Below are positions 1 through 6,417 of a stretch of DNA of 8,042 nucleotides, in pieces (positions within the stretch are counted from its first letter, which is position 1; each line of letters opens with the position of its first letter). The notes under the pieces are model-generated. The model did not search any database and had not been told where the DNA came from. It saw only the letters and a program-made list of their open reading frames with translations. The DNA lies in NCBI GenBank assembly GCA_022424925.1, contig JAKMGM010000137.1:1-8042 (forward strand), written 5' to 3'. Position numbers and translations under genes: made by a program. This stretch comes from Candidatus Poseidoniaceae archaeon (lineage in GTDB: Archaea; Thermoplasmatota; Poseidoniia; Poseidoniales; Poseidoniaceae).

Positions 1-1063
1 GTGGGTGACCAAGACTGACTGCGCCACCATGAAGATTAAATCGGTCGTCAGGAATGTTCAGTTCTTGCGCAACTGCACACGATGCTGAGGCAAAAGCCTC
101 ATTGTGCTCATAAATATCCACATCTAAGACGTCCAACTGGTTTCGTTGTAACAGCATTTGGACTGCGGGAATGGGCGCGCTCATGACGCGTTCCGGAGCA
201 ACCCCACTCGTGCAATAATCGTCGATGTAAGCGATGATGTCCCAGCCTTGTTGCTTAGCATAGTCAGCATTTGCAAGAACAACTGCGCTGGCACCGTCGT
301 TCAAAGTACTCGCATTTCCTGCTGTCACTTGGCCATCTTTTTGAAACACTGGACGCAGTCCAGAAAGTGATTCAACATCGGTGTTCGGACGAACACCTTC
401 ATCCTGTGAAACAACTATTGACGCCCCTCTGCGTTGAGGAATTTCGACCGGAAACACCTCCCAATCAAACCAACCTTCGGATTGGGCTTGTGCTGCAAGT
501 CGATGACTGCGGGCCGCAAAAGTATCTGATTGCAGGCGAGTGATTGCGCATTCTTGGGCAACGGTTTCTCCGGTTGTTCCCATGTGGACATCGTTGTAGC
601 CATCCCAAAGACCGTCGTGAATCATTGAGTCAACGAGTGTTGAATCACCCATTTTTGCTCCTTTACGGTGGTTCATCAACAGGTGCGGAGCATTCGACAT
701 GCTCTCCATTCCACCAGCGATGATGACATTGTATTCACCTGCACGAATGCTGTTCGCTCCAAGCATTGCGGCTTTGAGAGAACTTCCGCATACCTTGTTG
801 ATGGTTACACAAGGCGTCGTAACCGGGAGACCCGCTCCAAGCGCCACCTGGCGAGCTGGGTTTTGACCTGCACCTGCTTGCAAGACCTGTCCAAAGATAA
901 CTTCGTCAACTACCCCGTCGGCTGGATGAATGCCTACCCGCTTGCAAACTTCTTCGACGGCGAGCACACCCAAATCAACGGCTTTCATGCTTGAAAATGC
1001 GCCCATGAACTTACCGATTGGTGTGCGAGCAACACCACATATTGCGACTTTAGGTTGGCTCAT
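1..1063 (-). CDS. Acetyl-CoA C-acetyltransferase (thiolase), 3' end cut by window edge
   Basis: Thiolase-superfamily enzyme that condenses two acetyl-CoA to acetoacetyl-CoA, or cleaves 3-ketoacyl-CoA in the reverse direction; cytosolic. I translated the complement by hand: it is open from the ATG at 1063 to base 1, giving 354 residues. Visible signatures are the N-terminal ARTPIGKF (12-19), the nucleophilic Cys92 in NKVCGSSLKA (89-98), the GGMESMSNAP segment (117-126), the loop AGNASTLNDGASA (248-260), HNEAFA (320-325) and GGAVSLGHP with catalytic His353 at the very edge. The family is usually about 390-395 aa, so roughly 40 residues, including the second catalytic Cys, lie outside. The sequence resembles bacterial-type acetyl-CoA acetyltransferases rather than the SCP-like thiolases common in archaeal mevalonate synthesis. 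Whether it is biosynthetic or works in beta-oxidation cannot be told without the flanking genes. No strong Shine-Dalgarno precedes the ATG, so a leaderless transcript is possible. Confidence 0.93.
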   Translation of the reverse strand, partial: MSQPKVAICGVARTPIGKFMGAFSSMKAVDLGVLAVEEVCKRVGIHPADGVVDEVIFGQVLQAGAGQNPARQVALGAGLPVTTPCVTINKVCGSSLKAAMLGANSIRAGEYNVIIAGGMESMSNAPHLLMNHRKGAKMGDSTLVDSMIHDGLWDGYNDVHMGTTGETVAQECAITRLQSDTFAARSHRLAAQAQSEGWFDWEVFPVEIPQRRGASIVVSQDEGVRPNTDVESLSGLRPVFQKDGQVTAGNASTLNDGASAVVLANADYAKQQGWDIIAYIDDYCTSGVAPERVMSAPIPAVQMLLQRNQLDVLDVDIYEHNEAFASASCAVAQELNIPDDRFNLHGGAVSLGHP

Positions 1064-1159
1064 AGCGTTCCGAACACCGTTGTATTCTTCAATGTGCGCG
1101 CCTACAAACTTGGTCGTCTTGAGGAGAAGACTTGATGATGAGGAGGTACTGGCCGTTGT
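1064..1159. promoter_or_regulatory. Divergent intergenic region, thiolase / RNase PH
   Basis: This 96-bp spacer must hold the start signals for both divergent genes. For the minus-strand thiolase, an A/T-rich stretch at about 1080-1087 (AGAATACA-like on the minus strand) lies 17-24 nt before the ATG, which would fit a TATA box driving a nearly leaderless mRNA. For the plus strand, CTACAAA at about 1101-1108 is a weak TATA-like candidate. The only clear signal is the ribosome-binding site for RNase PH at 1141-1147. The promoter calls are inference from spacing only. Confidence 0.3.
1141..1147 (+). promoter_or_regulatory. Strong Shine-Dalgarno of RNase PH gene
   Basis: AGGAGGT closely matches the complement of the 16S rRNA 3' end. 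It lies 12 nt before the ATG at 1160, somewhat further than usual. An in-frame TGA at 1139-1141 abuts it and no other start codon lies between, so the ATG at 1160 is the only start it can serve in this frame. Confidence 0.6.
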
Positions 1160-1984
1160 ATGGCGAAATTCAAGACCGAGTTTAACACCGAACGCGATGC
1201 GAACGAAATGCGACATGTCGAAGTCGAAATCGACTTCACACCGAATGCCTTGGCCTCGATTCTTTATCGCCAAGGTGATACCGTCGTTCTCGCATGCTGT
1301 ACAAAAGAAGCACGACTTCCTGGATGGTTTCCCCGTGATTCGACCAAAGGATGGGTTCATGCGGAGTATTCTCTCCTTCCAGGTTCAACAGATTCACGAT
1401 TCCGTAGAGAACGACGCGGTGCGAAAGGACGCACCCAAGAGATTGAACGGTTGATTGCACGTTCTCTACGTGCTGCAGTCGATTTGGAAGCACTTGGACC
1501 GGTTGCACTCAATGTCGATTGTGACGTACTCAACGCTGACGGCGGCACTCGATGTGCCTCGATTACGGCGGCAAACATCGCGCTACGCTTGGCAGTTCGC
1601 CGACTGATTGCTCAAGGGCAATGCTTGCCGCTGGACATGAGACCGAACGAAGACCAGCGCAAATCCGGATGGACACCTCCATCGCTTTCTGAAACCGAGA
1701 AAATGAATCATGAAAATGCGGTAATCCCACATGACTTAGCAGCCATTTCTGTAGGCCTTATCGAAGGTGAAGTCTACCTCGATTTGGATTATGTCCTCGA
1801 TTCGAATGCGGATGTTGACATGAACGTCGTTAAGACTGCAGACGGGAAGTACGTCGAGATTCAAGGCACGGGTGAAGAATCAACGTTCTCCGGTGATGAA
1901 CTGATTGCTTTGCTTGCTCGTGCAGACGGGGGCATTGATGCTCTGTTTGAAGCGCAAAAGGCCATTCTCGATGGAATTGAATGA
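1160..1984 (+). CDS. rph: Ribonuclease PH, bacterial type
   Basis: Phosphorolytic 3'-5' exoribonuclease that removes 3' trailer nucleotides from tRNA precursors using inorganic phosphate and releasing nucleoside diphosphates; in bacteria a homohexameric ring. The 274-aa product shows the family landmarks in order: KGWVHAEYSLLPGST (63-77), GRTQEIERLIARSLR (90-104), DCDVLNADGGTR (120-131), LDLDY and ADVDMNVV (207-224), and the bacterial C-terminus EIQGTGEESTFSGDEL (233-248). Arg91 and the Thr130-Arg131 pair fit the phosphate-binding residues, with the 40-residue spacing known from bacterial enzymes (Arg86/Arg126). This is not archaeal Rrp41: the DCDVLNADGGTR box and the C-terminus are of the bacterial RNase PH type. 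It is about 30 residues longer than the usual 240 because of an insertion at about 157-189. A tRNA-Phe gene follows 71 nt downstream on the same strand. The start is fixed by the upstream in-frame stop and the Shine-Dalgarno. Confidence 0.93.
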   Translation: MAKFKTEFNTERDANEMRHVEVEIDFTPNALASILYRQGDTVVLACCTKEARLPGWFPRDSTKGWVHAEYSLLPGSTDSRFRRERRGAKGRTQEIERLIARSLRAAVDLEALGPVALNVDCDVLNADGGTRCASITAANIALRLAVRRLIAQGQCLPLDMRPNEDQRKSGWTPPSLSETEKMNHENAVIPHDLAAISVGLIEGEVYLDLDYVLDSNADVDMNVVKTADGKYVEIQGTGEESTFSGDELIALLARADGGIDALFEAQKAILDGIE

Positions 1985-2020
1985 ACTCCGTGCTGTTTCG
2001 CCCAGCGTTCTTTGGCAAAA

Positions 2021-2033
2021 GCCTTGATATGGC
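2021..2033 (+). promoter_or_regulatory. Candidate box A promoter of tRNA-Phe
   Basis: TTGATAT at 2024-2030, preceded by a purine-rich CAAAAG (2016-2021) resembling a BRE, is centred about 29 nt before the mature tRNA 5' end. This suits archaeal tRNA transcription starting a few nucleotides upstream of position 1. The match to a consensus TATA box is only moderate, and readthrough from the RNase PH gene would be an alternative source of the precursor. Confidence 0.35.
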
Positions 2034-2055
2034 AGGGGTTCTCGCACACCTGCAC

Positions 2056-2128
2056 GGGTCAGTAGCTTAGTTGGGAGAGCGCGGCACTGAAGATGCCGAG
2101 GTCGCTGGTTCAAGTCCGGCCTGACCCA
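2056..2128 (+). tRNA. tRNA-Phe (anticodon GAA)
   Basis: A complete 73-nt cloverleaf can be drawn by eye. The acceptor stem GGGTCAG (2056-2062) pairs perfectly with CTGACCC (2121-2127), followed by discriminator A. The D arm GCTT/GAGC has one G-U pair. The anticodon stem CGGCA/TGCCG is perfect, and loop CTGAAGA (2087-2093) places anticodon GAA at 2089-2091. The variable loop is AGGTC. The T arm GCTGG/CCGGC (one G-U pair) closes loop TTCAAGT. CCA is not encoded: the genome reads CCT after the discriminator, so it must be added by CCA-adding enzyme. G37 is the archaeal/eukaryotic form, the substrate for wyosine-type modification, whereas bacterial tRNA-Phe carries A37. No intron is present. Confidence 0.97.
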
Positions 2129-2234
2129 CCTCAACTCAAACTGCGAGAGCATTCTATGTCGCAAAGTTGTTGAAATCGCTTAATCTTGCTTTTTCCATCG
2201 TTGGGTTCATGTGCTATGTCTCGTTGCTCTGCGC
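2129..2234 (+). promoter_or_regulatory. Spacer with oligo-T and TATA-like signals before the membrane protein gene
   Basis: A run of five T at 2190-2194 could act as an archaeal oligo-T terminator for the tRNA transcript. CTTAATCTT at about 2179-2187 is a weak TATA-like element that would place transcription start near 2209, close to the GTG at 2211 and 26 nt before the ATG at 2235. No Shine-Dalgarno precedes either start codon. These are position-based guesses; nothing else gene-like is visible here. Confidence 0.25.
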
Positions 2235-4352
2235 ATGGGCGAGGCCAATGGCGATTCTCACGAAGATGCCGAGCATCTCGACCATGAAACCAAAGCGAAA
2301 AATAAAATCGCCAAGGAATTGATCGAAATACGCAACCGTAGAAGCGGCGATACCAAACAAAACCTGCTGGCAAAGAAAGAAAATTTTGTTCTAGCCGCTG
2401 GAATCATTTACACGGTCCTGTACACACTACTCATTTTCGGTATGACATCAGGTTCGTTTGGAAACTCAACAGCCATCGACCACGCAGCATCAAAAACTTT
2501 CCTCGATATCGGGGGCGAATGCGATGAAATTACGGACGAACCGTGGATTCTCATATTCCCAAATGAGGACGCAGTACGGTTCTCGATGTACGGCTACAAT
2601 CTTCCATCGGGCTACGGAGTAGGTACATACACAATAGATTATCTTGAGGACGGCGAACACGAAGTGGAATCTTGGACAAATTCAACCAACAAGTTTGTTC
2701 AGCCCCAAGGAGAAGACAATGCCGGCCGGCTGTATCTATCGGCACCGTTCGGGGAACTGGAAGAAGGACATTACCAACTCAACTTCTCGATCACTGTGTA
2801 TAACCAATCGAACATTACTGGAGCAAGTATCGTTGAAGGCGGTGAAGAAATCTTCAAGACCGTTGAGTTTGAACTTGACATTTCCAAGCAAACCTTTGCC
2901 TTCCTCCCGTTTGTTGATTCTGAAAAGAAACATCAAGTCCGGTTGACAGAGACCGGTGCACGGTCATGCTGGGGCGTCCAAGACCTCGGTAACTGGGGAT
3001 ACGTCTTGATTGGGGCCGAACTTGGCGGTGGACGTGAGACCGCCATGCTCGCAGGTGGCGCTGCAGGTATCCCAGCATGGTGGATGGCCTTTTCTTCACT
3101 GTCCTTATCTGCCATATCACTGCTGATCATTTATCCACTGATGTACAAGGTGTATCACCAAGACAGTGATGATATCCTTTCAAGGAACCACATTACACAT
3201 TTGGTTGAAGATTCGATTATCAAAACGGCCCATCGACTGAACATCGACATCGATTGGGAGTTGTACAAAATTGAACCCAGAGACCTGTCGATAGACATCA
3301 TGGTTCCGTACAAAAACACGGAGTCCACTCTTTCCGACAGCAAAGATGTGCGTGCCGAAGTACTCCGTGAGGTACTCGATGAATTTGCTATATTCCGTGT
3401 GTTCAAGCCGGTTCAGTTAACCGTACGCACCATTGGAGTCAACCAAGCAATTGATTTTGAATCCGGCGTAGGCATCGGGACTTCGGCAGAAGACGAAGAT
3501 GATGAAGAAGAGCAAAACTATGCAGACTTCTTTTCCGAACTCCACACGCTCTCTCGAGTCGAAGACGAAGTGCGAGAAAGTCTGGAGTTGTTCTTTGCAC
3601 GCCGGCCAGATTTGAAAATGGAAGCCGCTGTTGTCACCAGTGATGACCGGGTCATTTTCGTCTCCGTTATTTACCGGCCGACGCAACGATTTGCGTTCTT
3701 CAGATTTAAGAAAACGCGTGACGAAGTTCAAACCGAGTTGCATCACTTTATTTCAAACAGAAACGCAGACTTGTTAGGCTCACAGGAACTTATTGTCAAA
3801 GGGCGTAACCAAATTTCAACATTATCGGATCGTGCTGGTGCTGGTCGAGTCGAGCGCGACATGAAGAACGACCAGAGAATCGTTGCAGTGGCAAAACAAG
3901 ACGGTTTTGGTGGTAAAATGCTCCAGACGAAACTGCTTGGTGATACGCTGTCTACTGTTGAATACATGGCCAATGAAAAGCGTGAAATGATCAACAAGTG
4001 GGGATTCTGGGGGTTAATCGTCTTCGTATGGATTCCATTCATGGCGTCTGGAGTCTTGGTTGGAGCTATGCTCGGTTTACTTTCGAGAATGAACTTCACG
4101 CGTGTTCTATCGGCGACGATTATCGGTGGTTCAATCGCATCGGTTACGTGGGCATACACCGCTGAAGGCATCGTGAAATTCATGCACCAATACAAACTTG
4201 AAGCGGTCATTCCTTTGATTATCATCGTCTTTGTTGGTGCTGCATTCCTGCACATTCGTTCGACCAAGATGCGTCGCCAAACTGAGTTGTTCGAAGACAC
4301 GCTGCTGGACAACTTCCATGCAAATATCCAAGCCAAATATGGCGACCTTTGA
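2235..4352 (+). CDS. Large multi-pass membrane protein with exterior domain and C-terminal Sm_multidrug_ex-like region
   Basis: I do not recognise the whole 705-aa protein. A hydrophilic acidic N-terminus (1-50) is followed by helix TM1 (about 51-72) and a roughly 200-residue segment (73-278), probably outside the cell, with N-X-S/T sequons at Asn77, 149, 183, 190 and 193. TM2 (about 281-304) leads to a likely cytoplasmic region (305-588) with an acidic patch (418-426). A C-terminal hydrophobic unit has about three helices (589-614, 622-645, 655-674). The stretch FWGLIVFVWIPFMASG, with a Gly-rich, basic-free continuation, resembles the C-terminal half of the COG2426 / PF06695 'small multidrug export' family (typically GLFLFVAIPLPGTGAWTG). 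That likeness is from memory and does not establish transport. I prefer the ATG at 2235; a GTG at 2211 would add eight mostly hydrophobic residues. MogA follows after 12 nt, suggesting one transcript. Confidence 0.8.
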   Translation: MGEANGDSHEDAEHLDHETKAKNKIAKELIEIRNRRSGDTKQNLLAKKENFVLAAGIIYTVLYTLLIFGMTSGSFGNSTAIDHAASKTFLDIGGECDEITDEPWILIFPNEDAVRFSMYGYNLPSGYGVGTYTIDYLEDGEHEVESWTNSTNKFVQPQGEDNAGRLYLSAPFGELEEGHYQLNFSITVYNQSNITGASIVEGGEEIFKTVEFELDISKQTFAFLPFVDSEKKHQVRLTETGARSCWGVQDLGNWGYVLIGAELGGGRETAMLAGGAAGIPAWWMAFSSLSLSAISLLIIYPLMYKVYHQDSDDILSRNHITHLVEDSIIKTAHRLNIDIDWELYKIEPRDLSIDIMVPYKNTESTLSDSKDVRAEVLREVLDEFAIFRVFKPVQLTVRTIGVNQAIDFESGVGIGTSAEDEDDEEEQNYADFFSELHTLSRVEDEVRESLELFFARRPDLKMEAAVVTSDDRVIFVSVIYRPTQRFAFFRFKKTRDEVQTELHHFISNRNADLLGSQELIVKGRNQISTLSDRAGAGRVERDMKNDQRIVAVAKQDGFGGKMLQTKLLGDTLSTVEYMANEKREMINKWGFWGLIVFVWIPFMASGVLVGAMLGLLSRMNFTRVLSATIIGGSIASVTWAYTAEGIVKFMHQYKLEAVIPLIIIVFVGAAFLHIRSTKMRRQTELFEDTLLDNFHANIQAKYGDL

Positions 4353-4354
4353 GC

Positions 4355-4360
4355 GGGTGA
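4355..4360 (+). promoter_or_regulatory. Shine-Dalgarno that fixes the GTG start of mogA
   Basis: GGGTGA lies 4 nt before the GTG at 4365, just after the upstream stop codon (4350-4352). GGTGA matches the archaeal/bacterial anti-Shine-Dalgarno. With no other in-frame start between here and the conserved fold, it supports GTG 4365 and translational coupling to the upstream gene. Confidence 0.6.
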
Positions 4361-4364
4361 AGTT

Positions 4365-4949
4365 GTGGATTTGACCCAGCATTTCAACGGACATACAGGC
4401 CATGTCGGCGACCATGCAATCATCGGTATCGTGACAGTCAGCGATCGAGCAAGTTCGGGTACATACAACGACGAAGGTGGCCCAGCGATTTTATCCTTCA
4501 TCAAGGAAGGGATAGCAAGCCCAACAACGGTGCATTATCGATGCGTACCGGATGAACAAAGCATCATTGAAGCGGCTTTAATCGAATTGTGTGATGATAT
4601 TGGATGCCATGTCGTAGTAACAACCGGAGGCACAGGTCCTGCACTTCGAGATGTCACCCCAGAGGCTACAGCACGTGTGTGTGACAAATTGCTTCCTGGT
4701 TTTGGTGAGCAGATGCGAGCAATATCTCTTCGCTATGTTCCAACGGCAATCCTCTCACGACAACTCGGAGGAATACGTGGGAAATCACTGTTGTTCAACT
4801 TGCCCGGAAGACCAAAATCCATTCGTGAGACCATCGACGAAATTTGGAAAGCAGTACCCTATTGCGTCGACCTCATCGACGGACCGTACATCGATACTGT
4901 GGACAACGTGTGCAAAGCGTTCCGTCCAAAATCCGCCCTTCGCAGATAA
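4365..4949 (+). CDS. mogA: Molybdopterin adenylyltransferase MogA
   Basis: MogA activates molybdopterin by adenylylation (MPT + ATP to MPT-AMP) before metal insertion in molybdenum or tungsten cofactor synthesis; cytosolic, usually trimeric. The 194-aa product matches E. coli MogA (195 aa) almost throughout: GIVTVSDRASSGTYND (21-36), PDEQSIIE (62-69), TTGGTGPALRDVTPEAT (86-102), PGFGEQMRAISLRYVPTAIL (111-130), LFNLPGRPKSIRE (143-155) and the closing AFRPKSALR (185-193). The TGGTG loop and the following Asp-containing segment form the nucleotide/pterin site. This is closer to bacterial MogA than to archaeal MoaB-type proteins. It has about 16 extra N-terminal residues with four spaced histidines (6, 10, 13, 17). 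Translation starts at GTG behind a good Shine-Dalgarno, 12 nt after the membrane protein gene. No other molybdenum cofactor gene is visible in the window. Confidence 0.93.
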   Translation: MDLTQHFNGHTGHVGDHAIIGIVTVSDRASSGTYNDEGGPAILSFIKEGIASPTTVHYRCVPDEQSIIEAALIELCDDIGCHVVVTTGGTGPALRDVTPEATARVCDKLLPGFGEQMRAISLRYVPTAILSRQLGGIRGKSLLFNLPGRPKSIRETIDEIWKAVPYCVDLIDGPYIDTVDNVCKAFRPKSALRR

Positions 4950-5010
4950 CCTACAAACGAGAGAGTTCATTGAGTGCTTTCGCTCAAACACCGCTATGCA
5001 GAGAGAAGAT

Positions 5011-6417
5011 ATGAGCGGTAACATGCTCATTATGGGAGCAACCGTTGTGTTACCACACGCTACGAAACTGGCAGATGTTCGAGCCGTTGGTGGCGTTATA
5101 TCAGATATATCCGAACCTGGAACACTTGAACACAGCGATGATGAACTGCTGATTGACGGTTCAGGATTGCATCTCCTTCCCGGGGCAATTGACCCTCAAG
5201 TTCACTTCAGAGACCCCGGTCAACCTGAAAAAGAAGACCTCGGCAGTGGGTCCGCAGCCGCTGTAAGCGGTGGAGTGACTTCCTTTCTCGATATGCCGAA
5301 TAACAAGCCGTCCGTTGTCGACATGACTGGGATGCAGAAGAAATTGGATACTGCAGCAGCAAAATGTGTCAATAACTACGGCTTTTTCATTGGAGCAACG
5401 CCGAACAATGTCGAAAAATTGCAAGAAGCAGTCGGAACCCCAGAAGCACCTCTTGCCATACCAGGCATATGTGGCATCAAAATTTTCATGGGCTCATCAA
5501 CCGGCACACTGCTTGTCAATGAACGAGAAGCACTTGATACTATTTTTTCCCAAACTGCAGGACTTATTGCAGTTCACGCTGAGGATGAAAAGAGGTTGAA
5601 TGAACGCTTCCCAGCGTATGAAGCACGTACCGATATCGCAGCACACGCGGAATGGCGGGATGATGTCACTGCATTACTGGCAACCCAGTTAGCCGTTGAA
5701 TTAGCGCAAACCTATGGCCATCGCCTCCATATTCTCCATCTCACTTCTGGAATAGAAGCCGACTGGCTCAACGGAAAAACATCGCTTCCTTCAGAACAAA
5801 AGGAGGGCGCAATCATCACCACTGAAACGCTTCCACAGCATCTCACATTCACAGACAAAGATGTCATTGAACAAGGGACACGATTACAGATGAACCCGCC
5901 TATCCGTTATCAATCGGATAAAGACACCTTGTGGAAGCGACTGTTGGACGGAACTGTTCAATGCATGGCAACTGACCATGCACCGCATACGCTGGAAGCG
6001 AAACAACTTGGTTTTCCAAGCGCCCCAAGCGGTATGCCAGGTGTTGAGACATCGCTTGCCGTTATGTTGACGCATGCAAAAGCCGGAAAATGTACGCTTG
6101 AACAAGTCGTTCAGTGGATGTCGACCAATGTAGCAGACTGTTACAACATGATTGGTAAAGGACGAATCGATATTGGAGCAGATGCTGATTTTGTACTGGT
6201 CGACCTGGAAAACGAGCATGAAGTAACCGATGAAAACAGTTGGACACGTGTCGGTTGGAATCCATTCCGAGGTCGAGCGTTAACCGGATGGGCAAGAATG
6301 ACAATCGTTGCCGGAATCCCTGTGTTTGAACGGACTGAAAAAACTGGACAGAAGGGCCAGATCCTTGTAGAACCTGGCTCAGTGGGTACTCCAATCCTCA
6401 TGGGGCCATGGAAATAA
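5011..6417 (+). CDS. pyrC: Dihydroorotase (amidohydrolase superfamily)
   Basis: Catalyses reversible cyclisation of N-carbamoyl-L-aspartate to dihydroorotate, the third step of de novo pyrimidine synthesis. The 468-aa product is a cyclic amidohydrolase: N-terminal beta-sandwich start LIMGATVV (6-13), metal motif DPQVHFRDPG (61-70), SGGVTSFLDMPN (86-97), GFFIGATP (124-131), carboxylysine candidate Lys157 in GIKIFMGS, metal-ligand candidates His189 (VHAED) and His243 (ILHLTSG), substrate segment MNPPIR (294-299) and catalytic Asp322 in TDHAPH. HFRDPG and the short GIKIFM spacing favour dihydroorotase over allantoinase or hydantoinase, though paralogues are hard to separate by eye. The first His of the usual HxH pair is Gln63. 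The frame is open further upstream inside mogA, but similarity begins only here. ATG 4996, 5011 and 5023 are all possible; I chose 5011. It lies 61 nt after mogA. Confidence 0.9.
   Translation: MSGNMLIMGATVVLPHATKLADVRAVGGVISDISEPGTLEHSDDELLIDGSGLHLLPGAIDPQVHFRDPGQPEKEDLGSGSAAAVSGGVTSFLDMPNNKPSVVDMTGMQKKLDTAAAKCVNNYGFFIGATPNNVEKLQEAVGTPEAPLAIPGICGIKIFMGSSTGTLLVNEREALDTIFSQTAGLIAVHAEDEKRLNERFPAYEARTDIAAHAEWRDDVTALLATQLAVELAQTYGHRLHILHLTSGIEADWLNGKTSLPSEQKEGAIITTETLPQHLTFTDKDVIEQGTRLQMNPPIRYQSDKDTLWKRLLDGTVQCMATDHAPHTLEAKQLGFPSAPSGMPGVETSLAVMLTHAKAGKCTLEQVVQWMSTNVADCYNMIGKGRIDIGADADFVLVDLENEHEVTDENSWTRVGWNPFRGRALTGWARMTIVAGIPVFERTEKTGQKGQILVEPGSVGTPILMGPWK

Noticed and set aside
930..1454. 174-aa plus-strand open frame across the thiolase start and RNase PH
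   Set aside because: It overlaps two genes with clear family motifs in other frames and has no recognisable domain.
2211..2213. GTG as start of the 705-aa membrane protein
   Set aside because: It adds only eight hydrophobic residues before a hydrophilic acidic N-terminus and has no Shine-Dalgarno; kept as an alternative to ATG 2235, since a leaderless transcript could use it.
3486..3512. GAA/GAT-rich stretch that looks like a simple repeat
   Set aside because: It encodes the acidic patch of the membrane protein's cytoplasmic region and is not a true tandem repeat.
3743..4504. 253-aa minus-strand open frame antisense to the membrane protein gene and the start of mogA
   Set aside because: The opposite strand codes convincingly across the whole span with conserved MogA motifs; the antisense product shows no recognisable motif and looks like a codon-bias shadow.
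4651..5010. In-frame upstream extension of dihydroorotase through the end of mogA (frame open from 4651)
   Set aside because: The extra 120 residues read mogA in another frame, have no dihydroorotase similarity and a low-complexity Cys/Ser/Arg-rich composition; the family fold begins at about 5011-5026.
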